A stretch of DNA of 18,449 nucleotides, from NCBI GenBank assembly GCA_018397055.1, contig JAGTQS010000023.1, positions 1,347 to 19,795 on the forward strand, read 5' to 3'. Source of the DNA: Candidatus Bathyarchaeota archaeon (GTDB lineage Archaea > Thermoproteota > Bathyarchaeia > Bathyarchaeales > DTEX01). The notes under the pieces were generated by a model. The model worked only from the letters and a program-made list of their open reading frames with translations. It was not told the DNA's origin and did no database searches. How positions within the stretch are numbered: the stretch's first letter is position 1; each line of letters starts with the position of its first letter. The translations under genes and the position numbers were made by a program. Positions 7,559 through 15,623 of the stretch are shown here, piece by piece.

Positions 7559-7819
7559 TTATAATAGTCCGAGTTTAATAGCCACATCAGTCGCGCTGTA
7601 TTCTGGCTGAAGTCTAACAAAGGCTTTCTTTTCGCCCTCAGCTGACTTAGCTATGTTTACATCTCTTACTTTTACTTGGTAAAGTTCCTCTACTGCTTTT
7701 CTTACGTCTTTTTTAGTGGCTTTCATGTTAACTACGAAGATTAGCTTGTTCTCACTTTCGATAAGTCGACTAGCAACCTCAGTCATCATGGGATATAAGA
7801 TAACATCTTCCGATTTCAC
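7559..7819 (-). CDS. rpl23: 50S ribosomal protein uL23
   Basis: Large-subunit protein at the exit-tunnel rim, a docking site for nascent-chain factors such as SRP. GTG 7819 gives 86 residues, starting MKSEDVILYPMMTEVASRL, the usual archaeal length with the P-TE motif at the expected distance. It has a GGAGGGG element 9-11 bases upstream and lies four bases after the rpl4 stop. The alternative ATG at 7837 adds six residues, overlaps that GGAGGGG and the rpl4 end, and has no Shine-Dalgarno of its own. Conserved ENKLIFVVNMKATKKDVRKAV and the final IKLGLL support the call. Confidence 0.93.
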   Translation of the reverse strand: MKSEDVILYPMMTEVASRLIESENKLIFVVNMKATKKDVRKAVEELYQVKVRDVNIAKSAEGEKKAFVRLQPEYSATDVAIKLGLL

Positions 7820-7823
7820 TGCC

Positions 7824-8603
7824 TCAGTCCCCTCCATTAAGTGTTCGAAGTTTTTCTATGCTGTCTCTCGTCCAGATTGTAAGCCGACCAGAATAAGTAC
7901 CGGGGGCAAGCAGCTCAGCGTTCAAGCTATCAACATGGGCGACATCGACACCTGGAAAGTTACTCGCAGCTTTAACAATACCGTCATCAGAATTAATTAC
8001 TATCAAGGGACCCACAGCCTGTTTTTTCCTTCTACCACGCATTTTTCCTTTTCCCGCCCGAACCTTGATGCTTTCTTTAACTCTGTAGACATCTGGCCAA
8101 ACACCTAGGCTAATCAAGGCTGACTTCAAATCTTTTGCTTTCTTCACACTTTGTAAATCTTCTGTTACGACCAGAGGGAAATCTCGCACGTCGTCAACAA
8201 TGTGTCCCCTCGCTTTTACGTTTTCTCTATTGCCAGTTGCGGCAATAGCGGAGAAGAGCGCAAACCGTTTCTCCTTCTTATTCATTTTCTTGGCTATTTT
8301 CTTTTCAGAAACAGGTGGATGAGCAGCTCTGCCTCCAACCGTTCCTGGAGCAAAAGCGGCTGTCCTCATTTCCTTAAGTCTTGGAACCCTTGACATGCCA
8401 CGGTTCACTCCCCAAGATTCAGCTACAGTGCGTTTGCCAGCCATCTCGTCTCTTCCCTGGGGCTGAACTCTGTGAGATTGTATAGAGACCACTGCCCTTC
8501 GAATTATGTCTGGTCTGAAAGGCGTGTTGAAAACTTCTGGAAGCTTAACTTTGCCTACACTTTTACCTTCGAGGTTAAAAACTTTTGAAGACCCCTTACT
8601 CAT
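7824..8603 (-). CDS. rpl4: 50S ribosomal protein uL4
   Basis: Large-subunit protein whose long loop lines the exit tunnel. ATG 8603 is chosen because GGAGGGG lies seven bases upstream and the start falls 16 bases after the rpl3 stop. The longer frame from 8642 would overlap rpl3 and add 13 residues unlike the family. The 259-residue product starts MSKGSSKVFNLEGKSVG. It contains the archaeal tunnel-loop segment with RTVAESWGVNRGMSRVPRLK and the strand PLVVTEDLQSVKKAKDL. It ends in the winged KMRGRRKKQAVGPLIVI region typical of archaeal/eukaryotic L4. Confidence 0.96.
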   Translation of the reverse strand: MSKGSSKVFNLEGKSVGKVKLPEVFNTPFRPDIIRRAVVSIQSHRVQPQGRDEMAGKRTVAESWGVNRGMSRVPRLKEMRTAAFAPGTVGGRAAHPPVSEKKIAKKMNKKEKRFALFSAIAATGNRENVKARGHIVDDVRDFPLVVTEDLQSVKKAKDLKSALISLGVWPDVYRVKESIKVRAGKGKMRGRRKKQAVGPLIVINSDDGIVKAASNFPGVDVAHVDSLNAELLAPGTYSGRLTIWTRDSIEKLRTLNGGD

Positions 8604-8619
8604 ATTTTGACCCCTCCAC

Positions 8620-9633
8620 TTAGACGCCTTGAGGTGATTCAAGGCTTACATAAGAGAACTGTGGAGAACCTCTTAGGCTGATTTCCTTAGGAGGCCTTGA
8701 TGCGTACCTTAGCCTTATAAGCCGCTTTGCAGGCCCAGCGACGCTTCCTTTTAACATTATGTAGGTGTTTCGAACTGGACCGTATCTTAGAAATCCGCCT
8801 TTAGGTGTAACTTCGTTGCCATTTTTGCCGATTTTCAAAATGCGTTTGTTAAACTCGGTTCTCTGGTGGTAGCCCATCTGACCAGGCCTTGGAACAGTAT
8901 AGAGAACTCTTGTTGGAACCCAAGGACCTAATGTAGCAATGCCTCGTTTTGTCTTGTTTCCTTTATGTTGAAGAATAGCTACGCGCCACCTTCTAACTAC
9001 TCCCTGCCAACCTTTTCCTTTGCTTACAGAAACGGTGTCTATAAATTGACCTTCTTTAAAGACCTCCTCAGCTTGAACTGTTTTTCCAAGAATTTTTTCC
9101 ACGTAACCAAATTGTTCCTTGATTGTGGCTCCCCCAACCTTGATTTCCATGATGTCAGGCTTCTTTTTGGGAACGCCTGTTAGCCTAGGCTGAGTTGCGG
9201 CTAATACGCGGAACTCTACGATTTTATCAAGGTTCTCCTCAATCTTTTTCAGGTTTTCATCAACCTTAAACTCTCGTGGAACCCCTTTGATTCTTTCAAA
9301 ATCTTTTGGGAGGGAGTTAGCCCACACTTCTGTTAAGGTTTTTAAACCGTTACCGTCCTTGGTGTAAGCCCTTAATGCACAAATGGTCATAGGAGGCGTC
9401 TCAATAATTGTTACTGGTGAAGCTATTTCTTTACCAAAATTTGGTGAACGCTGCCTGTCTTCAACCATAAAGACGTACGACATGCCGGCCTTATAGCCTG
9501 CAAAGCCAAGTAAAACAGGACCTTCTTTAACCTCGGGCCAGAATCTTATCCTTCCATTGGGGTAAGAAGCGCGTCCCCTAGGTAGATAAGCCAAAGACCC
9601 ATGTTTAGGTGCATGTTGTTTTCTATGGCCCAT
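8620..9633 (-). CDS. rpl3: 50S ribosomal protein uL3
   Basis: Large-subunit protein whose extension reaches the peptidyl-transferase centre; first gene of the S10-type cluster here. The 337-residue archaeal form starts MGHRKQHAPKHGSLAYLPRG. It holds the internal extension with SVSKGKGWQGVVRRWRV and the conserved GQMGYHQRTEFNKRIL, ending in KRLIRLRYASRPP. GGAG is eight bases before ATG 9633. A promoter candidate lies about 70 bases upstream, and the following genes are spaced 4-17 bases apart to rpl2, so this is the operon head. Confidence 0.97.
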   Translation of the reverse strand: MGHRKQHAPKHGSLAYLPRGRASYPNGRIRFWPEVKEGPVLLGFAGYKAGMSYVFMVEDRQRSPNFGKEIASPVTIIETPPMTICALRAYTKDGNGLKTLTEVWANSLPKDFERIKGVPREFKVDENLKKIEENLDKIVEFRVLAATQPRLTGVPKKKPDIMEIKVGGATIKEQFGYVEKILGKTVQAEEVFKEGQFIDTVSVSKGKGWQGVVRRWRVAILQHKGNKTKRGIATLGPWVPTRVLYTVPRPGQMGYHQRTEFNKRILKIGKNGNEVTPKGGFLRYGPVRNTYIMLKGSVAGPAKRLIRLRYASRPPKEISLRGSPQFSYVSLESPQGV

Positions 9634-9701
9634 CGGTTTTACTCCTTTTTATGTGTTTTTTACTTTGCCTTTTCAGTCACTTTGAATGTGGCAACTCTCA
9701 A

Positions 9702-9725
9702 CATATAAAAGGCATAATATAAACG
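9702..9725 (-). promoter_or_regulatory. promoter of the ribosomal protein operon
   Basis: Read on the minus strand, TTTTATATG (9702-9710) and TTTATATTAT (9714-9723) are two overlapping TATA candidates preceded by purine-rich sequence. The nearer one predicts initiation near 9679 and a leader of about 45 bases with the GGAG of rpl3. The rest of 9634-9811 shows no gene. Confidence 0.5.
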
Positions 9726-9811
9726 TTTATGACTGAAATCTATCCGCAAAATTATCGTATAAAGTTTCTTGCTGTTTCCTGAACAAGTTGCTTTTCAACA
9801 ATTAAAAATTC

Positions 9812-10156
9812 TTATATTTCTTTTTCATTTAGAATGCTTTTCAGAACCTCTCTCACTGGCTTCTCAAATAGCTCTCGCAGATTGTTCAAAAGTTTTGTTC
9901 CTTCTTCTGTTATCGAGTAATACTTAATCCGTCTTCGACCTTTCTGCACCCATCTTCCTGTTATGAGCTTTTTGTTCTCTAACTCGTACAGAAGTGGATA
10001 AATAACGCCTGAGCTAAAATCTCTTTCAGTTAACCTTCTCATCTCTTCAACCATCTTATATCCTGACATGGATTTCTGACTTATAAGCCAGAGGATTATG
10101 GCCCTGCTGAAGCCTCTAATGGTTGCTTTGACGAAGTCTTCCTCTACGTCAGTCAA
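9812..10156 (-). CDS. PadR-family transcriptional regulator (first of a divergent pair)
   Basis: Small DNA-binding regulator of the PadR type: 114 residues, an N-terminal winged helix and a short C-terminal helix for dimerisation. Visible hallmarks are AIILWLISQKSMSGYKMVEEM (about 19-39), GVIYPLLYELENKKLI (51-66) and the wing RRRIKYYSITEEGTKLL (76-92). The TTG start at 10156 is supported by GAGG about nine bases upstream and by co-linearity with the neighbouring paralogue. It is divergently arranged with that paralogue (10289-10609), sharing 132 bp of regulatory DNA. The target and ligand are unknown; control of itself and its neighbour is an inference from the arrangement. Confidence 0.85.
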   Translation of the reverse strand: MTDVEEDFVKATIRGFSRAIILWLISQKSMSGYKMVEEMRRLTERDFSSGVIYPLLYELENKKLITGRWVQKGRRRIKYYSITEEGTKLLNNLRELFEKPVREVLKSILNEKEI

Positions 10157-10288
10157 CAGATAAGCCTCTATTATACGTTTTTATAATGAGATATGAGGAT
10201 TATTATGCTTTAATTATATTCTGAACTGTCCTACATATCGAAAAGCTGATATATAGTGGCTCAATGTTTTTATTTTTGAGAATAATTT
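10157..10288. promoter_or_regulatory. divergent PadR promoter region
   Basis: The + strand promoter is clear: a BRE-like CGAAAAGCT followed by the TATA box GATATATAG (10248-10256), predicting a start near 10278 and a leader of about ten bases. On the - strand, an ATTATAAAA element near 10180-10190 is the counterpart. ATGAGAT/ATGAGGA is a short direct repeat at about 10187-10200, and AGC...GCT arms flank the TATA box at about 10244-10261. These are possible PadR operators. Confidence 0.5.
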
Positions 10289-10609
10289 ATGGTTACAGTC
10301 ATCGAATCCTTTGTTCAAGGTCTTGAAAGACCAATCATTCTGTGGCTTCTCTACCAAAAACCTATGCACGGATACGGCTTAATAAAAGAGTTGAAGGGGT
10401 TAACTGGAAAAAAGCAGAAGCCCAGCATGATTTATCCTTTTCTCCACTGGCTGGAAGATAATGGTTTTGCAGAGGGCAAATGGATAGAGGAAGATGGGCG
10501 AAACATAAGATGTTACTCATTAACAGAAAGAGGAAAAAATCTCCTTAAATGGACCTGCGATCTCTTGAAAAGATCTCTCAAGGAAATCTTAACAGAATTT
10601 CTGGCTTGA
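10289..10609 (+). CDS. PadR-family transcriptional regulator (second of a divergent pair)
   Basis: A 106-residue PadR-type winged-helix protein that aligns by eye along its whole length with the divergent neighbour. It shares RPIILWLLYQKPMHGYGLIKEL (about 15-36), PSMIYPFLHWLEDNGF (45-60) and the wing GRNIRCYSLTERGKNLL (70-86). The shared pattern is IILWL-QK-M-GY-----L, then IYP-L--LE. ATG 10289 follows a good BRE/TATA pair and probably has a near-leaderless transcript, since no Shine-Dalgarno is visible. The most likely origin is an old duplication, with both copies kept. Confidence 0.85.
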   Translation: MVTVIESFVQGLERPIILWLLYQKPMHGYGLIKELKGLTGKKQKPSMIYPFLHWLEDNGFAEGKWIEEDGRNIRCYSLTERGKNLLKWTCDLLKRSLKEILTEFLA

Positions 10610-10710
10610 AAAGATACTGCCTATCCTTTTCTCTTAGAACATCTTTGCCTTTAGTCTAATATTAGCGGAACCCATTAACTAAAAACATCTATTAATTTTT
10701 CACCATAATA

Positions 10711-10763
10711 TTAATATATCAAAATTTAAATGTTTTAAAAATCATAATAATTTATCGGAGGAG
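10711..10763 (+). promoter_or_regulatory. promoter and strong ribosome binding site of the radical SAM gene
   Basis: AATTTAAAT (10724-10731), or TTAATATAT just before it, is the TATA candidate. GGAGGAG at 10757-10763 lies six bases before ATG 10770 and directly abuts ATG 10764, so it fixes the later start. The upstream stretch 10610-10710 is AT-rich with no gene seen. Confidence 0.5.
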
Positions 10764-10769
10764 ATGCCG

Positions 10770-12368
10770 ATGCCACTCAATGACGGAGGTTACCAAGTCG
10801 TTCTAACTGCCGACCGAACCCTGATGAGCGAATATGGCGGCGGCATTTTCTTAGGTTTTGGCGCATGCGTTCCCATGGGTCTTATCCCTGACAGACTTTA
10901 CTTTTCATTACTTTGCCCTTCGATTAGCGTGAACGAGGACGGGTCTGTTGAGGTTGCTCCTTGTGGAACTCGACGGGTTGAGGCAACATTACTTGATCAC
11001 GGTTTTCGTAGGGAAGACGTAATTGTTGCTCATCCAGAGCACCTAGAAAAGGTCATAGGTCCGAACACGAAGGTTTTAGGAATAACTGAGAATGACCCGC
11101 TTGGAATTGGTCCTGCAACCTCGACTTTTACCGGCATTTTCGGTGGCAAAGCCTACATGGAGGTTAAGTTCAGAGAACTTTTGAAGCACCCCGCTATTGT
11201 AAAATTCCAACCGAAGATTGTGGTTGGTGGACCTGGAGCTTGGCAGCTTGAACCTGAAGAAGTACGTAAAAACCTGAGTATTGATTGTGTGGTTATTGGC
11301 GAAGGCGAAAGGGTTGTTGCTCAAATCTTTGAGAAAGCATGCAACGGTGAGGAACTGCCGGGCGTCGTCTATGGAGAACCAACGTCTGTTGATGAGATAC
11401 CGCTGATTAAAGGGGCAACTATTAATGGATTGGTAGAAATTGCTCGCGGATGCGGGCGGGGATGCGATTTCTGCGTTCCAACCCTTCAGTGCTACCGTTG
11501 TTTTCCTCTCGACCGCATCCTTAAGGAAGTAGGGGTGAACATTAAGGCTGGCAGGCGGCCTCTTCTGCACGCTGAGGACGTTCTAAGATACGGAGCCAAG
11601 GGCATAGAAGTAAATAAGGAAGCAGTTGTTAACCTATTTTGGTCCGTGAGGAACTATCCAGGTGTCAACGACGTTTCCATGAGTCATTTTGCGCTTGCAT
11701 CTATCGCAAGTGCTCCTGAAGTTATCAAAGAAATATCAAACATTTTAGGAGTAGACAAGAAACACTGGCTTAGTGGGCAGACAGGCATTGAAACCGGCAG
11801 CCCTGAACTGATGAAGCGGCACATGAAGGGGAAATGTAAACCGTTCAAGCCTGAACGGTGGCCCGAAGTGGTTTTGAACGCGTTTGAAATCTTATCGGAA
11901 AATAACTGGGTTCCATGCGCAACTTTGGTAATGGGGCTTCCTGGAGAGACGGAGAAAGACGCCGAATTTACATTGTCGCTAATAGAAAAGTTAAGGTTCT
12001 TCAAAAGCTTGATTGTTCCGTTGTTCCTGGTTTCCACCGGAGGATTAAAAGGCAGAGCGGAATCCTTCACTTTGGACAAGATGACACCTAGGCATAGTGA
12101 ACTTTTTCTGAAATGTTGGGAACATAACCTAAAGTGGGCTCCGTTGCTGGTTAATGAGTGGGCTGACCTTAGCATTAAAAACCCAATACTTAGAAAGGGT
12201 CTAAGATTTATCATGTCATATGGGATCAAGCAAACGATGAAACTTGTTCAGATATGTCAAGGGGACTATGACTGTAACATACCACTAATGGTTAGAGACT
12301 TTAGAAACGGAGGCATCGACGCTCAACCTTTACTAATCCGTCTCGTCCACCAGGTTATGAGTCGTTGA
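10770..12368 (+). CDS. B12-domain-type radical SAM enzyme
   Basis: A 532-residue radical SAM protein. Numbered from ATG 10770, the N-terminal 200 residues form a cobalamin-binding-like Rossmann region, with VVLTADRTLMSEYGGGIFLG near the start, VLGITENDPLGIGPAT (102-117) and KIVVGGPGAW (149-158). The [4Fe-4S] motif CGRGCDFC follows (Cys228, 232, 235), spaced CX3CX2C, in the context IARGCGRGCDFCVPTLQCYR; the further Cys241 and Cys244 could bind a second site. Later SAM-fold features are TGIETGSPELMKRHMKGK and ATLVMGLPGETEKDAEFTL. No DXHXXG cobalamin motif is obvious, so cobalamin use is uncertain. Related archaeal proteins include those acting on membrane tetraether lipids (Grs-like), but that substrate is speculation here. 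It appears to be a single-gene unit. Confidence 0.85.
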   Translation: MPLNDGGYQVVLTADRTLMSEYGGGIFLGFGACVPMGLIPDRLYFSLLCPSISVNEDGSVEVAPCGTRRVEATLLDHGFRREDVIVAHPEHLEKVIGPNTKVLGITENDPLGIGPATSTFTGIFGGKAYMEVKFRELLKHPAIVKFQPKIVVGGPGAWQLEPEEVRKNLSIDCVVIGEGERVVAQIFEKACNGEELPGVVYGEPTSVDEIPLIKGATINGLVEIARGCGRGCDFCVPTLQCYRCFPLDRILKEVGVNIKAGRRPLLHAEDVLRYGAKGIEVNKEAVVNLFWSVRNYPGVNDVSMSHFALASIASAPEVIKEISNILGVDKKHWLSGQTGIETGSPELMKRHMKGKCKPFKPERWPEVVLNAFEILSENNWVPCATLVMGLPGETEKDAEFTLSLIEKLRFFKSLIVPLFLVSTGGLKGRAESFTLDKMTPRHSELFLKCWEHNLKWAPLLVNEWADLSIKNPILRKGLRFIMSYGIKQTMKLVQICQGDYDCNIPLMVRDFRNGGIDAQPLLIRLVHQVMSR

Positions 12369-12433
12369 CCGAAATTTACGAATCCTTCTATACAGCTAAA
12401 ATTGGCAGCTTGTTTTTCCCACAACTTAAGCTA

Positions 12434-13243
12434 CTAGAAAATGTAGGACGGCTCCTTTTCTCTGGTTTTTCTTTCCCTGAATCCTTCGATGAGTTCGCGC
12501 ATGTCAGGTTGCCTACCGAGCTCCTTCTGAAACTCCGCTTCGAAGGTTTCCATCCTTTTCTTGAGGTCGGATAAGTCGAGTTTTATGCCTGTTAGCTGCA
12601 GGATTTTTTCAAGTATAAGGTAAACTCCTCGTGGGTATATTCCTGAAACGTACATTGGAACTGGGCTCCAAAAGCTGATTACGCTTATGCCTTTTCTCTT
12701 AGCCTTGATCATCATCTCGCTATAAATGCTCGTTGGACCACTGTAATTAGTAAGCTCCACGCCGGCTTTCTTCAGTTCAGGAATCATCCCTTCGTCGTTT
12801 GTAGAGGCAGAAACCATAAATTGACCTTGGCTGGGCAAATCCGACAGGAAGCCTCCGCATGTGAAAATAAGTTTTACCCTGGCTTTCTTAGCTGCCTTAA
12901 GCACGCTGTCCACGTATTTTGACCAGTTTCGGTGAGGTTCATGGCCAAGCATTATTATAAATGGTTGGCTGGTAATTGTGGCGTCAGACCTGTAAAACTC
13001 GTTTTTCGGAGGACTATAAGACTGCATTAGGCCGTCTTTTACTGTGACTGTTGGGCGGTACAGCATGTAGTCTTGGAACTCGTCTGCTGAGATTTCGCAG
13101 AATTTTTTGGCTCCTATCTTGTCCACCAAATATTTTGCAGTAAAAGTTGAGACCTTGCCTGCGTTCACCCACCCTTCTAAGCCGATTACCATAGTTGAGT
13201 TGCTGGGTTTTTGTCTCTTAGAAGATTTTTCAGGCACCTTCAT
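12434..13243 (-). CDS. PAC2-family protein (proteasome-assembly-chaperone-like)
   Basis: Member of the PAC2 family, whose archaeal members include PbaA/PbaB-type proteasome assembly chaperones. ATG 13243 is chosen because GGAG lies seven bases upstream; the GTG at 13255 overlaps that site. The 269-residue product has the family opening MVIGLEGWVNAGKVSTFTAK near residue 18. It continues with a PFIIMLGHEPH strand-loop, LIFTCGGFLSDLP, TNYSGPTSIYSEMMIKAK and SFWSPVPMYVSG, and ends in a charged helix with LDLSDLKKRMETFEAEFQ. No proteasome gene is in the window, so the actual client is unknown. It is convergent with the radical SAM gene and divergent from the GH3 gene. Confidence 0.85.
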   Translation of the reverse strand: MKVPEKSSKRQKPSNSTMVIGLEGWVNAGKVSTFTAKYLVDKIGAKKFCEISADEFQDYMLYRPTVTVKDGLMQSYSPPKNEFYRSDATITSQPFIIMLGHEPHRNWSKYVDSVLKAAKKARVKLIFTCGGFLSDLPSQGQFMVSASTNDEGMIPELKKAGVELTNYSGPTSIYSEMMIKAKRKGISVISFWSPVPMYVSGIYPRGVYLILEKILQLTGIKLDLSDLKKRMETFEAEFQKELGRQPDMRELIEGFRERKTREKEPSYIF

Positions 13244-13255
13244 TGCTATCTCCAC

Positions 13256-13362
13256 TTAATATTAGAGCGAGAAAATATATGGATATTACGATTTCGCGGA
13301 GGATGCAAATAATCATTTAAGACAAAATGGAATAAATATCCGCATTAAGAGGCGAACGTAAA
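13256..13362. promoter_or_regulatory. divergent promoter region, PAC2 and GH3 genes
   Basis: On the + strand ATTTAAGA (13315-13322) predicts initiation near 13345, just before the GAGG (13349-13352) ten bases ahead of the GH3 ATG. On the - strand ATATATTTT (13273-13281) predicts initiation near 13250 with a very short PAC2 leader. Confidence 0.45.
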
Positions 13363-15522
13363 ATGAAGGGTTCAAAAGGTAAACCAGTTTATCTTGACGC
13401 TTCGCAGCCCATTGATAATAGTATAGAAGACCTATTAGCCCGAATGACACTTGAGGAAAAGGTTGGACAAACCTGCCAGTACTCCATGTTTCAAGAGAAA
13501 GATGAAGCGCTCGTAAGACAGGGTTTAGTCGGCTCGTTTTTCAACGTAATAGGAGCTGAACAAACAAACAAGATTCAGAAGATTGCAGTTGAACAATCGA
13601 GACTTGGGATTCCATTAATATTTGGCTTAGACGTGATTCACGGGTTCAAAACCATATTTCCGATTCCATTAGCGATTGCAAGTAGCTGGGAACCTAAATT
13701 GGCAAGGCAAACAGCGTCAGTTGCAGCGGCAGAAGCATCTTCAGAAGGCATTAGATGGACTTTCGCACCGATGGTTGACATCGCCCGCGACCCAAGATGG
13801 GGTAGAATCTCAGAGGGTGCAGGTGAAGACCCATACTTGGGTTCAGCGATGGCAAGGGCTTATGTTGAGGGATTCCAGGGCAATGACCCTTCTAAGCCGG
13901 GCACCTTGGTTGCTTGCGCCAAGCATTATGTGGCTTATGGCGGGGCTGAGGGTGGAAGAGACTACAATACGGTGGATGTTTCCGAAAGAACCTTGAGGGA
14001 CATTTATTTGCCGCCTTTTGAGGCTGCGGTGAAGGCTGGTGTGGGGACGTTGATGAGCGCATTCAACGACTTGTGTGGTGTTCCTGCTTCATGTAACAGT
14101 TTCACTCTTACGACAATTCTGCGGGGTGAGTGGGGATTCGAAGGCTTCATCGTTAGTGACTGGAACTCAATACGCGAGCTCATTAACCACGGCGTCGCGG
14201 CTACGCCAGCTGAGGCAGCGAAGAAGGCTCTTGAGGCAGGCGTGGACATGGACATGGTTGGAAATGTCTATCAGACTTGCCTCGTGCAACTCGTTAAGGA
14301 CGGAAAGGTTTCAGAGAAAACTTTGGACACCGCTGTGAGACGCATTCTCAGAATTAAGTTTAAACTGGGGCTTTTCGAGCATCCCTATGTAGAGATTGGC
14401 ATGTCAAGTAAGGTTATCAAAAGAAAAGAACATTTAGACCTTGCACTTGAGGCAGCCCGAAAATCGATGGTTTTATTAAAAAACGAAGGGAACCTTCTTC
14501 CGTTAAAAAAAGACTTGAAGACAATAGCTGTCATAGGTCCCTTAGCTGACAATCAGCCTGACCTTCTTGGATGCTGGTCGTTCACAGGAGAGCCTGAAGA
14601 CGTAGTGACGGTTCTTGGCGGCATAAAATGTAAGGTTTCTCCGAAGACAAGGATTCTTTACTCAAGGGGATGCGAGCTCGAGGGAACAACAAAAACTGAA
14701 TTTGAAGACGCAGCCAAAAAAGCTAAAGAGGCAGATGTCGCCGTTCTAGTTGTTGGCGAAGGCAGATTCATAACAGGCGAGGCCTCCAGCCGGTCGACCC
14801 TTGACTTGCCAGGTGTCCAAGATGAACTGGTCAAAACGGTTTTTGAAACAGGTGTACCTTTAGTCATGGTCTTAGTTAATGGGAGACCTTTATCGATTTC
14901 TTGGGCTGCTGAACATGTGCCTGCGATTTTAGAGGCTTGGCATCCTGGAATTCAAGGTGGAAACGCTGTTGCTGACATATTGTTCGGGGACTATAATCCA
15001 GCTGGTAGGCTGCCTGTTACTTTTCCTCGAACAGTTGGGCAGGTTCCTATATACTATAACTACAAGAACACTGGTAGGCCTGCGTCCAGCGAAAGGTGGA
15101 CTACGAAGTACATTGACTTGCCTGTAACGCCGCTGTTTCCATTTGGTCACGGATTAAGCTACACAAATTTCGAGTACAACAACCTTCAAATCACGCCGGA
15201 AACAATCAGGACAAATGGAAAAGTCAAGGTCTTAGCTGATGTCCGGAATGTCGGCGCCAGAAAAGGAGACGAAGTTGTCCAACTTTACATCCGAGACATA
15301 GTGGGAAGCGTAACCAGACCAGTTAAGGAACTCAAAGGATTCAAAAGAATAACTTTGGAGCCGGGTGAAAAGAGAACTGTTGAGTTTACGCTTGGACCTG
15401 AGGAGTTGTCATTCACTAACATAGATATGAAACGCATAGTGGAACCTGGAACAATAAACGTCATGATAGGTAAATCGTCAGAAGACATTCAGCTAAAAGG
15501 CAAATTCGAAATAATCGCTTGA
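13363..15522 (+). CDS. glycoside hydrolase family 3 beta-glucosidase
   Basis: Retaining exo-acting beta-glycosidase of family GH3 (BglX-like). The 719-residue product has the (beta/alpha)8 domain with KVGQ near 33, GLDVIHGFKTIFPIPLA (88-104), APMVDIARDPRWGRISEG (135-152) and CAKHYVAYG (185-193). The predicted nucleophile is Asp266 in GFIVSDW. The alpha/beta sandwich domain carries GEASSRSTLDLPG, with Glu473 a likely acid/base as in BglX-type enzymes. A C-terminal fibronectin-III-like domain (about 590-719) begins FPFGHGLSYTNFEY. There is no signal peptide or lipobox, so it should act in the cytoplasm on imported oligosaccharides, unlike periplasmic BglX. GH3 is mainly bacterial, and acquisition by transfer is plausible. 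Exact sugar specificity cannot be read from sequence. Confidence 0.95.
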   Translation: MKGSKGKPVYLDASQPIDNSIEDLLARMTLEEKVGQTCQYSMFQEKDEALVRQGLVGSFFNVIGAEQTNKIQKIAVEQSRLGIPLIFGLDVIHGFKTIFPIPLAIASSWEPKLARQTASVAAAEASSEGIRWTFAPMVDIARDPRWGRISEGAGEDPYLGSAMARAYVEGFQGNDPSKPGTLVACAKHYVAYGGAEGGRDYNTVDVSERTLRDIYLPPFEAAVKAGVGTLMSAFNDLCGVPASCNSFTLTTILRGEWGFEGFIVSDWNSIRELINHGVAATPAEAAKKALEAGVDMDMVGNVYQTCLVQLVKDGKVSEKTLDTAVRRILRIKFKLGLFEHPYVEIGMSSKVIKRKEHLDLALEAARKSMVLLKNEGNLLPLKKDLKTIAVIGPLADNQPDLLGCWSFTGEPEDVVTVLGGIKCKVSPKTRILYSRGCELEGTTKTEFEDAAKKAKEADVAVLVVGEGRFITGEASSRSTLDLPGVQDELVKTVFETGVPLVMVLVNGRPLSISWAAEHVPAILEAWHPGIQGGNAVADILFGDYNPAGRLPVTFPRTVGQVPIYYNYKNTGRPASSERWTTKYIDLPVTPLFPFGHGLSYTNFEYNNLQITPETIRTNGKVKVLADVRNVGARKGDEVVQLYIRDIVGSVTRPVKELKGFKRITLEPGEKRTVEFTLGPEELSFTNIDMKRIVEPGTINVMIGKSSEDIQLKGKFEIIA

Positions 15523-15623
15523 GAACATGACTATTAAATATAACAATTTCCTTAAGACATTTTTAGCCAATTGCACTGTTAGCCTAGGAAGAATCACGTT
15601 TTCAAACGGCATTTTTCTTTCTT

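Noticed and set aside
9634..9811. Possible tRNA or small RNA gene upstream of the ribosomal operon
   Set aside because: No cloverleaf, T-loop GTTCRA box or strong hairpin was found; the stretch is explained by promoter elements.
10681..10695. A 15-base AT-rich string also found at 16079-16093, upstream of two unrelated genes
   Set aside because: A match of this length in AT-rich sequence is expected by chance at moderate frequency in a window this size, and it sits at different distances from the TATA candidates.
12365..12574. Short + strand open frame after the radical SAM gene
   Set aside because: It mostly lies antisense to the convincing PAC2 gene, starts at TTG with no ribosome binding site, and resembles no family.
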